Position numbers and translations under genes: made by a program | The notes under the pieces: model-generated | Database searches by the model: none | Told to the model about the DNA's origin: nothing | Seen by the model: only the letters and a program-made list of their open reading frames with translations | Part shown: positions 34,663-42,457 of the stretch, piece by piece | Position numbering within the stretch: the first letter of the stretch is position 1 | Layout of the letters: each line of letters begins with the position of its first letter | From: Nodularia sphaerocarpa UHCC 0038 | Lineage (GTDB): Bacteria > Cyanobacteriota > Cyanobacteriia > Cyanobacteriales > Nostocaceae | Reading direction: 5' to 3' | Length of the DNA: 64,000 bases | Assembly: GCF_022376295.1 (NCBI RefSeq) | Contig: NZ_CP060140.1 | Coordinates: 3,600,356-3,664,355, forward strand

Positions 34663-35102
34663 GGTGTTTTTTAAACGCAGAGGGGCGCTAAGGTAAACGC
34701 AGAGGTACGCTGAGTTTTTGCTATCAGCTATAATATTTATTGGTATTATTTATAACATCTGGTTTGACTAAGATGATTTGGGTGTGTCGCCTCCCAGCAT
34801 GGCTTTGTTATTTGATGACTTTGAGCGTCCCACAGCCGGTTTAGTCTTCGCCCTCATACTAATTTTTAATTTTATGTCTCATCTCTGTTGGGAAATTTGC
34901 ATATATAAAATCAATTATTTATCAGACTTAAATTGCCCTTAAAGTAAGACAATAACCATGATTATATGTCTTTTTAAAAAGCATTTTGTCCTTGACTTTC
35001 CCGAATTACCTGAATAAAAATAGCAGTAACAGCTAAGGCAATCACTGCTTAACTGTTAACTAATCCAATCTATTAGCAACAAATGCTTGAGGAGCAAATA
35101 TT
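34663..35102. other. Intergenic region before the peptide array
   Basis: About 440 bases without a gene. GAGGTGTTTTTTAAACGCAGAGGGGCG and TAAACGCAGAGGTACGC near 34662-34710 are copies of a common Nostoc repeat (ACGCAGAGG). The final 200 bases are AT-rich and should hold the promoter of the first peptide gene; no clear -10/-35 pair can be named. Confidence 0.5.
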
Positions 35103-35336
35103 ATGGCAAACATCACTCTTTCTGAACTAAACAATGCTGGTGTGGAATTATTTCAAGATTCTGAAAGTTTCCTCAATGAATTGAAAGATGTAGATTCCAT
35201 CTCCGGTGGTAGCACCAGCCATCAACCCTATGTGAGCGATATTTCTACACTGACTAAGTTGGCTGAAGCGTTTGTGACAACTTATGCAATTGGTCATGTT
35301 ACCTACCTAGCCAAGTCATTCAGTTATGGATACTAA
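35103..35336 (+). CDS. Double-glycine secreted peptide, copy 1 of 5
   Basis: 77 residues. Residues 1-36 look like a double-glycine leader: LSELNNAG, an amphipathic ELFQDSESFLNELKDV helix and the cleavage motif SISGG (Gly35-Gly36). The predicted core, residues 37-77, has no Cys and few charges; it starts STSHQPYVSD and contains FVTTYAIGHVTYLAKSFSYGY. GAGGAGC before the ATG is a strong ribosome-binding site. Leaders of this kind are cut and exported by C39-peptidase ABC transporters; none is encoded in the window. The function may be bacteriocin, signal or biofilm peptide; unknown. Compared with the later copies, codon differences are mostly silent. Confidence 0.85.
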   Translation: MANITLSELNNAGVELFQDSESFLNELKDVDSISGGSTSHQPYVSDISTLTKLAEAFVTTYAIGHVTYLAKSFSYGY

Positions 35337-35494
35337 TGACTTTCATCCCTTCATTTAACTAGTATTTCTGCACAAAACTCAATTGAGTTCGTGCTGTACT
35401 AAATGGATTTTCAGGGATTAAATTCACTAACAATAATCCCTGATAGCTAGTCAATTTGAAACTTATCGTCATCAATGCTTAAGGAGCAAATAAT

Positions 35495-35728
35495 ATGGCT
35501 AACATCACTCTTTCTGAACTAAACAATGCTGGGGCTGAATTATTTCAAGATTCTGAAAGTTTTCTTAATGAATTGAAAGATGTAGATTCCATCTCCGGTG
35601 GTAGCACCGACGCATACGGCTATGTCAGCGATATTTCCACACTGACTAAGTTGGCTGAAGCATTTGTGACAACTTATGCAATTGGTCATGTTACCTACTT
35701 AGCCAAGTCATTCAGTTATGGATACTAA
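35495..35728 (+). CDS. Double-glycine secreted peptide, copy 2 of 5
   Basis: Same 77-residue plan as copy 1; begins 392 bases after it. It differs at Val14 to Ala in the leader and, most strikingly, in the five residues after the GGST motif, which read DAYGY instead of SHQPY. The rest of the core is identical to copy 1. AAGGAGC precedes the ATG. It is the most divergent copy at the predicted mature N-terminus. Confidence 0.85.
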   Translation: MANITLSELNNAGAELFQDSESFLNELKDVDSISGGSTDAYGYVSDISTLTKLAEAFVTTYAIGHVTYLAKSFSYGY

Positions 35729-35873
35729 TGACTTTCATCCCTTCATTTAACTAGTATTTCTGCACGGAACTGTACTAAATGGCTTTTCAGGGATTAATTT
35801 ATTGACTCACAATAATCCCTGATAGCTAATCAATTTGAAAGTTATCGTCATCAATGCTTAAGGAGCAAATAAT

Positions 35874-36107
35874 ATGGCTAACATCACTCTTTCTGAACTA
35901 AACAATGCTGGTGTGGAATTATTTCAAGATTCTGAAAGTTTCCTCAATGAATTGAAAGATGTAGCTTCCATCTCCGGTGGTAGCACCAGCGTTCAACCCT
36001 ATGTGAGCGATATGTCCACACTGACTAAGTTGGCTGAAGTGTTTGTCACAACTTATGCAATTGGTCATGTTACCTACTTAGCCAAGTCATTCAGTTATGG
36101 ATACTAA
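35874..36107 (+). CDS. Double-glycine secreted peptide, copy 3 of 5
   Basis: Starts 379 bases after copy 2. Leader with Ala31 (DVASISGG); core begins STSVQPYVSDMS, so Ile47 has become Met, and the core carries Val57 (AEVFVTT) where the other copies have Ala. The ribosome-binding site and upstream sequence are identical to those of copy 2. Confidence 0.85.
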   Translation: MANITLSELNNAGVELFQDSESFLNELKDVASISGGSTSVQPYVSDMSTLTKLAEVFVTTYAIGHVTYLAKSFSYGY

Positions 36108-36252
36108 TGACTTTCATCCCTTCATTTAACTAGTATTTCTGCACGGAACTGTACTAAATAGCTGTTCAGGGATTAATTTATTGACTCACAATAATCCCTG
36201 ATAGCTAATCAATTTGAAAATTATCGTCATCAATGCTTAAGGAGCAAATAAT

Positions 36253-36486
36253 ATGGCTAACATCACTCTTTCTGAACTAAACAATGCTGGTGTAGAATTA
36301 TTTCAAGATTCCGAAAGTTTCCTCAATGAATTGAAAGATGTAGATTCCATCTCCGGTGGTAGCACCAGCGTTCAACCCTATGTCAGCGATATGTCCACAC
36401 TGACTAAGTTAGCTGAAGCGTTTGTGACAACTTATGCAATTGGTCATGTTACCTACTTAGCCAAGTCAATTAGTTATGGATACTAA
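36253..36486 (+). CDS. Double-glycine secreted peptide, copy 4 of 5
   Basis: Starts 379 bases after copy 3. Leader with Asp31; core begins STSVQPYVSDMS and ends KSISYGY, the Phe73 of the other copies being Ile. After its stop the conserved CTTTCATCC has changed to CTGGAATCG. Nucleotide sequence of the leader is nearly identical to copy 5, indicating a recent tandem duplication. Confidence 0.85.
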   Translation: MANITLSELNNAGVELFQDSESFLNELKDVDSISGGSTSVQPYVSDMSTLTKLAEAFVTTYAIGHVTYLAKSISYGY

Positions 36487-36631
36487 TGGCTGGAATCGCT
36501 TCATTTAATTAGTATTTCTGCACGGAACTGTACTAAATGGCTTTTCAGGGATTAATTTATTGACTCACAATAATCCCTGATAGCTAATCAATTTGAAACT
36601 TATCGTCATCAATGCTTAAGGAGCAAATAAT

Positions 36632-36865
36632 ATGGCTAACATCACTCTTTCTGAACTAAACAATGCTGGTGTAGAATTATTTCAAGATTCCGAAAGTTTC
36701 CTCAATGAATTGAAAGATGTAGCTTCCATCTCCGGTGGTAGCACCATCGTTGAACCCTATGTGAGCGATATGTCCACACTGACTAAGTTGGCTGAAGCAT
36801 TTGTCACAACTTATGCAATTGGTCATGTTACCTATTTAGCCAAGTCATTCAGTTATGGATACTAA
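36632..36865 (+). CDS. Double-glycine secreted peptide, copy 5 of 5
   Basis: Starts 379 bases after copy 4. Leader with Ala31; core begins STIVEPYVSDMS, introducing an acidic residue in the variable pentad. Instead of the inter-copy hairpin, it is followed by a T-tailed hairpin at 36897 that should end the array transcript. Confidence 0.85.
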   Translation: MANITLSELNNAGVELFQDSESFLNELKDVASISGGSTIVEPYVSDMSTLTKLAEAFVTTYAIGHVTYLAKSFSYGY

Positions 36866-36896
36866 CAGATAAGGGAACAGGAAAAAACTGTAGTAG

Positions 36897-36931
36897 GGTG
36901 GGAAAGCGAGGGCGTAACCCACCTTTTTTTT
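36897..36931 (+). terminator. Terminator of the peptide array
   Basis: GGTGGG (36897-36902) pairs with CCCACC (36918-36923), then a run of eight T. It stands 32 bases after the stop codon of the fifth peptide gene. The stem is part of a common GTGGGTTA repeat, also present in the next 100 bases. Confidence 0.7.
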
Positions 36932-37013
36932 GCCAAAAGTGTAGATAGTGGGTTAGGTTGCAACTCTAGCAAATCTTGATCTCTATTATCTGATGTTGTG
37001 CGCCTAACCCACC

Positions 37014-38159
37014 CTACAAATTGGAGATTTTTTGATTTGTTAGGAATGTTTCCAGGTGGGGTACATCTATCCAATTTGATGTTTTATGAGATTTATGAGC
37101 TAAATCCATTAATAGTTGGGAATAAACGCCTTCTCGCAAGGATGGAATTATTTGTTGTTGGCGTTCAATTCCTTGTACCCATTGGTCTACTACGCGAGTA
37201 AATGCCGAAATACGTCCATCGGTGTGATGTTGCGGAAAAACTAAGCGGCTGGGGATTTCGATTTCTTGGAGAAGTTGACCTGGTTGAGAACCCCAAACCC
37301 GAAATCCATGTATATAATCTTTTTGATTTTCACTACCTAATATTAGTGTACCGCGATCGCCATAAACTTCTACCCAATGTGTCCTCGATGCGTGAACTAC
37401 AGCACTGATAGTAACTTGACAAGGTGTACCATCAGCTAATTCCAGAGATAGCAAACAGGTATCATCTGTATTTACTGGCTTTAATTCTTTGCTAATTGGG
37501 TCAACGCGTGTGGGAATGGCGGTACTCAAGTGGGCGTTTAATCTGCTGACTGACCCAAATAACCAGGATATATAATCGAAGGCGTGGGAACCTAAAGAAC
37601 CTAATGCACCGCCTCCCTTTTCTTGAGAAGAATACCAATTCCACGGGCGGGAAGTATCGGCGCGGGAGGAACCTAACCAATCAATTTTAATTAAGCGTTT
37701 GTTTCCTACATAGTTACTTGCTAATAATTCCGCAAATAATTGCCATCCAGGGACAAAACGAAATTCAAAGTCTACTGTAGCAGTTAAGCCTTTTGCTTGC
37801 GCTAATTCATATAATTCTTTAGCTTCAAATACATTTAAAGTTGTGGGTTTTTCTAATAATAAATGTTTGCCGGCTTGCAATACTTGTTTAGCCATTTCAT
37901 AGTGCAGAAATGGTGGTGTCGCTATACTGACGGCTTGCACTTCTGGTAATGCCAAAATATCGGCTACAGTGTCGCAGGCGTGGGGGATATGATGAGTCTC
38001 GGCGATGGCTTTGGCTTTGTTAATATCTTGATGATAAATAGCCACTATTTCGGTGCGATGATGGGCTTTAAATCCGGGGATATGGACTTTTTGACCAAAT
38101 CCTGTGCCAAGAATTGCTATACCAATTTTGTTTTGATTTGTTGGGATTTCGGAAGGCAT
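37014..38159 (-). CDS. Gfo/Idh/MocA family oxidoreductase
   Basis: 381 residues. N-terminal Rossmann domain with GIAILGTGFGQKVHIPGF (nucleotide binding), ATPPFLHYEMAKQ and the conserved Glu-Lys-Pro (LLLEKPTT), then the alpha/beta domain of the family with GGGALGSLGSHAFDYISWLFG, where the His is probably catalytic. Members oxidise or reduce sugars and cyclitols with NAD(P). Substrate is unknown. Its stop codon overlaps a GTGGGTTAGG repeat. No link with the peptide array on the other strand is visible. Confidence 0.9.
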   Translation of the reverse strand: MPSEIPTNQNKIGIAILGTGFGQKVHIPGFKAHHRTEIVAIYHQDINKAKAIAETHHIPHACDTVADILALPEVQAVSIATPPFLHYEMAKQVLQAGKHLLLEKPTTLNVFEAKELYELAQAKGLTATVDFEFRFVPGWQLFAELLASNYVGNKRLIKIDWLGSSRADTSRPWNWYSSQEKGGGALGSLGSHAFDYISWLFGSVSRLNAHLSTAIPTRVDPISKELKPVNTDDTCLLSLELADGTPCQVTISAVVHASRTHWVEVYGDRGTLILGSENQKDYIHGFRVWGSQPGQLLQEIEIPSRLVFPQHHTDGRISAFTRVVDQWVQGIERQQQIIPSLREGVYSQLLMDLAHKSHKTSNWIDVPHLETFLTNQKISNL

Positions 38160-38288
38160 AATTAATAGCGTTAATATTATGGAAAATATGGATATGTTGG
38201 GCTACGCCCCGCTCCGCTAACACGCATTGGCGCTAGCCTCTCCCTTTGGGAGAAGGGCGCAAAGGCGCAAAGGTAAGAAGGGACGGCT

Positions 38289-39458
38289 TCAGAATTTGAG
38301 GATTTCTCGATCATAGTTGTCGGGAAGGGGTTCTATTTCCCAGACTATACCTTCTCCTGGTTCTAAGGCAACTTCTATATACAGTTTTTCTACTGCTGTT
38401 GTGGCTATATCTTCATTGTTGGGAAATGGTTTTAAGTCTTCGCTGAGGAGTCTGAGTTTAAAACCGCCGGGTATGGCTGCGCCGATGGTGGCGTTACGTA
38501 GTTCAAACCGCCAATGTGTGGTGTGTGGTTGTCCTTGGGGTGTAATTAGCAGTTCGTATAATTGACCTGCGATCGCCAGTTGTCGTGATAAGCTGATTTC
38601 TGGTTGTCTTTGTTCTACACTCCGCGCCCCCGCAGGACTCAATTGCAGTTTTAATTTTTCCCAGCCTTTTGCGGCTGCAATTTGTGAAACACCGCTTTGC
38701 AACCATTGGATAACTGACCTTTGTTCTGGTAGTCCTAAACGTTGTTCATATAAACGTTGTCGCCAACCGCCGTGTGCAATTAATCCTCCCCACAATGGAA
38801 AAGGAACGGCTAGACGCGGAGTAATGATTTCGGGATTTCCCAAGCGGTTAATTAAATTTTCGGCTTGTGTTTGTGGTAGAATCGGTAAATCTACAGTGGC
38901 AGTCCGTTTGACTTCATCTGGACAAAAATCTTGCGCTAGCATTAACACGCTTATATCAGTAATTATATCATCTCCATCCAGGGCATAAGTGCGATCGCCT
39001 GGGTAATAATTACCTTTAGTCTTGAGTTTTTCATGGGTACAATAACCCCAAACCCTGACATAGCCTTCATCCGGTTCCACTTGCACTCCTAAGTAATAAT
39101 CCCCCGCCCAGCTTGGTAAATCCACCCATTCTTGCGGTACACGCAATTCACTACTATCAATATTTTCACTGGGAACTAAAATAAATCTAGTTGCGTCCAC
39201 TGTGATAGCCGTACCATTCACCAGTTCCCAAAAACTGGATAAAGCCGCAGCATCAGGCCAAACTTTGGCTTGGGGTGTAAAATCTTCTTGTAACCAAGGT
39301 AAGACAGCGCCCAGACAAAGTTGATTTATATATGCTTGATAACCAGTAGAGTTTGCAAAAGATTGACTTTGAAGATCAACTTGATGTTTTATAAAGTCAG
39401 GGATTTCTAAAATCAGGTCTGTGGAAGCAAAACTTAAGATCGGGGTATTAGCAGTCAT
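38289..39458 (-). CDS. DUF1822 family protein
   Basis: About 389 residues from MTANTPILSF. Recognised as DUF1822 by its two-part plan: an N-terminal region with WVDLPSWAGDYYLGVQVEPDEGYVRVWGYCTHEKLK and a C-terminal beta-rich region (LYELLITPQGQPHTTHWRFELRNA, GGFKLRLLSEDLKPFPNNED, YIEVALEPGEGIVWEIEPLP). No signal peptide. Genes of this family often sit next to a sigma-70-like gene in cyanobacteria, as here (39524-40699, upstream on the same strand). The frame remains open to 39518, nearly touching the sigma gene, so coupled translation is possible. Function unknown; an anti-sigma or partner role is inference. Confidence 0.8.
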   Translation of the reverse strand: MTANTPILSFASTDLILEIPDFIKHQVDLQSQSFANSTGYQAYINQLCLGAVLPWLQEDFTPQAKVWPDAAALSSFWELVNGTAITVDATRFILVPSENIDSSELRVPQEWVDLPSWAGDYYLGVQVEPDEGYVRVWGYCTHEKLKTKGNYYPGDRTYALDGDDIITDISVLMLAQDFCPDEVKRTATVDLPILPQTQAENLINRLGNPEIITPRLAVPFPLWGGLIAHGGWRQRLYEQRLGLPEQRSVIQWLQSGVSQIAAAKGWEKLKLQLSPAGARSVEQRQPEISLSRQLAIAGQLYELLITPQGQPHTTHWRFELRNATIGAAIPGGFKLRLLSEDLKPFPNNEDIATTAVEKLYIEVALEPGEGIVWEIEPLPDNYDREILKF

Positions 39459-39523
39459 AGGCTTTTCATGGGAAATATTCTCTGAGACGGTATAACAGAC
39501 ATGACTACCTGTTCTCACATAAG

Positions 39524-40699
39524 TTAGTCAGGCGACACACTGTAGTAATTTTGCAACCATTCCTCAATCACAACACTCATACTAGTCAGTAGGTTTGTGC
39601 TGACAGAAATATGCAAAATATCTAGACTCCAATTAGCCAAAGACCGCAGCAATATTTCCTTGGCTTTTGTGAGTCGCCGGGAAACTGTATATTGCTTGAT
39701 TTCTAATTGTTTGGCAATTGCATCTTGATTTTTTTGTTCATTATAGTATAGTTGTAAAATCTGTTGGAGTTGTGGTTCAAGTTGAGCGATCGCATTCCTT
39801 AAAATCTGCTGAATCTCTACTTGCTGAGAACTGCGGGTTTGGGCTTCTTCTTGGGCGATAATTTGATGGATTAAAGATTCTTGTTCTGTACCTGGTAGAT
39901 GATCAAGTAATTCCCCGTAATTTTCATTACCAGGGCATATATTCAGGGAATCCGGGCTGGGATAAAGATATTTTCTCACAGCTTGCGCCGCATTTATTAG
40001 CCATTTTTCTAAAGTTTCGCAATTGACTTGCTGAGTATTTTGTGAATTGTAACCTTGGGCGATCGCTTGCCAAATTTCCTCATCTGGGCGAGAAAGTTGG
40101 CGAGAATTAGCAGTTTTCTGGGGAATATAGAGAATTTTAAAACATTCCCAAGCCAAGATATAAGCGTTAATAGTATCTGAAGATAAACCTGCATTTTGCA
40201 GAGACTCATGTAAACGTTTTTGGGAGATTTTCCGCAACAAACCCCAATCTGTACAAATATCGACTTCGCGAACTTGGCGCAAAGTTTCGCGGATAACATT
40301 CCCAAACACAATACTGGCGTAGCTGTTCAAACTGCTGCTGTGACTGGGATTAAAACCTTGAATAACTTTCTTAACTTGGGCGATCGCAATTTGAAAGCAA
40401 TCTGAAACCTTGTACTGAGTACTGACAAAATTAGCGGCAATTTTTTGAGAACTCCAATAACAAGCTTCTTGTAAATAAGCAGTGAGATGTTGTTGCGCCA
40501 AAAACTCAGTTTCAGGAACTTGCCAAAACTTATACCAATACAATACCCAAAAATTTGACGTTGTATCCTTTGCTGTTTTTTGAACACAACCTTGGATGCT
40601 GCGACGCAATCGCGATTCCGTCGCCCAATAACCGAAATTATCTCCGTCAAACTGCACGAAGGTTGAAAAAATTTCAATAATGCTTTGTCGAGGCTGCAT
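39524..40699 (-). CDS. Sigma-70-like factor, partner of DUF1822 protein
   Basis: 391 residues. The C-terminal region (about 285-360) reads VEIQQILRNAIAQLEPQLQQILQLYYNEQKNQDAIAKQLEIKQYTVSRRLTKAKEILLRSL-like, a region 4 helix-turn-helix of sigma-70 factors. The N-terminal two thirds (helical, with Trp/Tyr-rich NFWVLYWYKFWQ and a DCFQIAIAQ segment) correspond to a divergent region 2 domain and a linker far longer than in ECF sigmas. It ends 5 bases before the open frame of the DUF1822 gene and is divergent from the secreted protein gene at 40873. A specialised sigma factor or sigma-derived regulator. Confidence 0.75.
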   Translation of the reverse strand: MQPRQSIIEIFSTFVQFDGDNFGYWATESRLRRSIQGCVQKTAKDTTSNFWVLYWYKFWQVPETEFLAQQHLTAYLQEACYWSSQKIAANFVSTQYKVSDCFQIAIAQVKKVIQGFNPSHSSSLNSYASIVFGNVIRETLRQVREVDICTDWGLLRKISQKRLHESLQNAGLSSDTINAYILAWECFKILYIPQKTANSRQLSRPDEEIWQAIAQGYNSQNTQQVNCETLEKWLINAAQAVRKYLYPSPDSLNICPGNENYGELLDHLPGTEQESLIHQIIAQEEAQTRSSQQVEIQQILRNAIAQLEPQLQQILQLYYNEQKNQDAIAKQLEIKQYTVSRRLTKAKEILLRSLANWSLDILHISVSTNLLTSMSVVIEEWLQNYYSVSPD

Positions 40700-40872
40700 A
40701 AAAAATAGGAACCCAACCTATAGGAAAAGTGAAGACGTTAAAAGTCGCCTGCACAAACTTTACTACACAGAATGAGTCTGATGTTTAGCCTTGCACTCAA
40801 AAGATTAAACATTTGATTCGATGCAAAGTCGATTAACCAAAAAACATTTTCTAAAATAGTGGAGAAAAAATA

Positions 40873-41889
40873 ATGTTGGGAAATTTTAAGAGAGCAAAAT
40901 TGATATTTTTGGCTGTTTTGAGCAGTTTATTAGTGAGTGTTAGCGCTTTTGCTCAAATCCCGCAAATCCCCCCAAATTCTCAACTGATAAAATCACAAGT
41001 TACTATCATACAGTTAAGAAATGCAACAACCAGATTAAACCAGCTAGAAACTGCATTGAACCAAGTAGAACGTAACAAAGTAGCTACCCTCAAAGACACT
41101 GAAGCAGTCGAACAAGCAGCATTTGCTTATGCAGAAGCCATAAAAGCCGGCTTAGATAGTGCTTTAAAAGAAGCCGAGACTTTAGCCAAAACTGAAGGTA
41201 AACAAGGCAGTATTAATGCATTAGTGACATTTGAAAAAGCCGAAAAAGCGAATCAGCCCCGGTTAGAAAAAATTGAACAAAGGGCGAACACGATTGAGAG
41301 ACAAATCCAAGTAGGAACTATCAGACTTGATAAATCCATTATCCAAAATTTATCAGTTCCAGAACGCCGCGAATTATTGGACTCCCTAGAACCACCAGCA
41401 AAACAGATTTATCTGCGAGAACAACCAGCATTATTCAACCCGGCGCTGGAATTACAAATCAATAACCCTACTTTACAAACACCTCGAATTAACCCTAATT
41501 TACAAACACCTCAAATTAACCCTAATTTACAAACACCTCGAAACAATCTGAAATTCCTCGAAGATAAATTTGATAAACTCCAAAGCTTTGTCCCCGGAAA
41601 TCTAGAGAATACATTAGCTAACTATCATGTTGGTATGGCAGTTTCTGGGATGATGCAAAGCATCAGCAATATGTTAATCCCTCCAGCTTATGCAGCCGCA
41701 GCAATTCCCTGTATTGGTCACGCCATTGCGGGAAACTGGACTGGTTTAGCCGCTTGTGTAGTTAAAGCAGGTTCACAAGCCACAAGCATATATAATGAAT
41801 TTGTCAGATGTTGGAATAACGCCAAACGTCCTTTCCGTTGGCTAAAAAGAAGCCGTTGCGTAGCGAGATTAATCGTGAGGATTGCTTAG
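40873..41889 (+). CDS. Secreted helical protein of unknown function
   Basis: 338 residues. An N-terminal signal peptide (LIFLAVLSSLLVSVSAFAQ) is followed by a long Ala/Glu/Lys-rich helical region (about 40-185) and then three 9-residue repeats NPNLQTPRI (about 200-226; DNA 41473-41546, unit 27 bp). The C-terminal part (about 235-338) is moderately hydrophobic with paired Cys (AIPCIGHAIAGNWTGLAACV; RCWNNAKR; SRCVARL), which could form disulfides outside the cell. AGTGGAGAAAAAAT before the ATG gives a weak GGAG ribosome-binding site. It is divergent from the sigma-like gene and may be its target; that is inference. No family recognised. Confidence 0.7.
   Translation: MLGNFKRAKLIFLAVLSSLLVSVSAFAQIPQIPPNSQLIKSQVTIIQLRNATTRLNQLETALNQVERNKVATLKDTEAVEQAAFAYAEAIKAGLDSALKEAETLAKTEGKQGSINALVTFEKAEKANQPRLEKIEQRANTIERQIQVGTIRLDKSIIQNLSVPERRELLDSLEPPAKQIYLREQPALFNPALELQINNPTLQTPRINPNLQTPQINPNLQTPRNNLKFLEDKFDKLQSFVPGNLENTLANYHVGMAVSGMMQSISNMLIPPAYAAAAIPCIGHAIAGNWTGLAACVVKAGSQATSIYNEFVRCWNNAKRPFRWLKRSRCVARLIVRIA
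41473..41546. repeat. In-frame 27-bp tandem repeat
   Basis: Two 27-base units (TTACAAACACCTCGAATTAA and so on) and part of a third inside the secreted protein gene, encoding LQTPRINPN, LQTPQINPN and LQTPRNNLK. The unit length is a multiple of three so copy number changes keep the frame. Confidence 0.85.
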
Positions 41890-42421
41890 GTTTTACTTGA
41901 GCAATTTTTTTCACGACGCGAAGCGCTGAAATCTATGTGAGAGGGTAGTTTGACTTTTTTAACTTTCTTCTTTTACCTAAATCTGGGCAAATTCCTAGTC
42001 TTATAAAGGAAGCATCAACCATAGTTCAAAGACTATGGTTGATTACACTATAGTTACCGAACTGTACCAAACTTAAACTCTGGAATAATCCTTGGTAAAC
42101 TATGAATTTAAATGTAGAGACGTTCCATGGAACGTCTCTACAGGGGTTTTGAGATGATCACAAATCCTATTCATATTTTAAATCAGCAATGCCACATTTT
42201 TTAGTGCCTATATAATTTATACTGACTTTTTTAGTATAAATACTATAAGTAAGAGGTAAACATAGAAACCTATGTTTATCACAGAAATCTTCAGCTTCAT
42301 TTAGCACCCCCTTAATAGTGGGCAATATGGTCAGCCAATTTAGGGCGTTGATATCTGAGCCATATTTTTATCTACCCAAATATATATTTATTGAGCAACG
42401 GCTATCAAAAATTAAGTAAAT
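41890..42421. other. Intergenic region with hairpin and palindrome
   Basis: 532 bases, no gene. At 42014-42043 a 12-bp perfect stem ATCAACCATAGT / ACTATGGTTGAT with a 6-base loop lies 125 bases after the secreted-protein gene. At 42113-42142 is the perfect TGTAGAGACGTTCCA palindrome, flanked in the reverse orientation by the arms known from 15301-15418 (CAGGGGTTTTGAGATGATCACA on its right). Confidence 0.65.
42113..42142. repeat. Perfect 30-bp palindrome, second copy
   Basis: Identical to 30271-30300. Its surrounding arms (TGAATTTAAA left; GGGGTTTTGA...ATTCATATTTTAAATCAGCAATGCC right) are the reverse complement of those at 15310-15420, so the complete mobile unit is larger than the palindrome. 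Confidence 0.9.
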
Positions 42422-42457
42422 ATGCTAATTATTTGGATGATTATCCCAAAAATTGAT

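Larger units (their letters stand above)
35411..36580. repeat. Four hairpin spacers of the peptide array
   Basis: After each of copies 1-4 lies the inverted repeat TCAGGGATTA ... TAATCCCTGA: 35411-35443, 35787-35822, 36166-36201 and 36545-36580. Stem 10 bp, loop 13-16 bases; the loops of copies 2-4 are identical (ATTTATTGACTCACAA), copy 1 differs. No T-run follows, so they may stabilise or process the mRNA or reduce read-through rather than stop transcription. Confidence 0.85.

Noticed and set aside
34805..35100. Possible exporter or immunity gene just before the peptide array
   Set aside because: No frame long enough; the sequence is AT-rich intergenic with common repeats. No C39 peptidase exporter was found anywhere in the window, and the ABC-2 pair at 45727 lacks a peptidase domain and is 9 kb away.
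36862..37074. Minus-strand 70-codon frame beside the peptide array
   Set aside because: Made of GTGGGTTAGG repeat sequence and a terminator, and overlaps the end of the Gfo/Idh gene.
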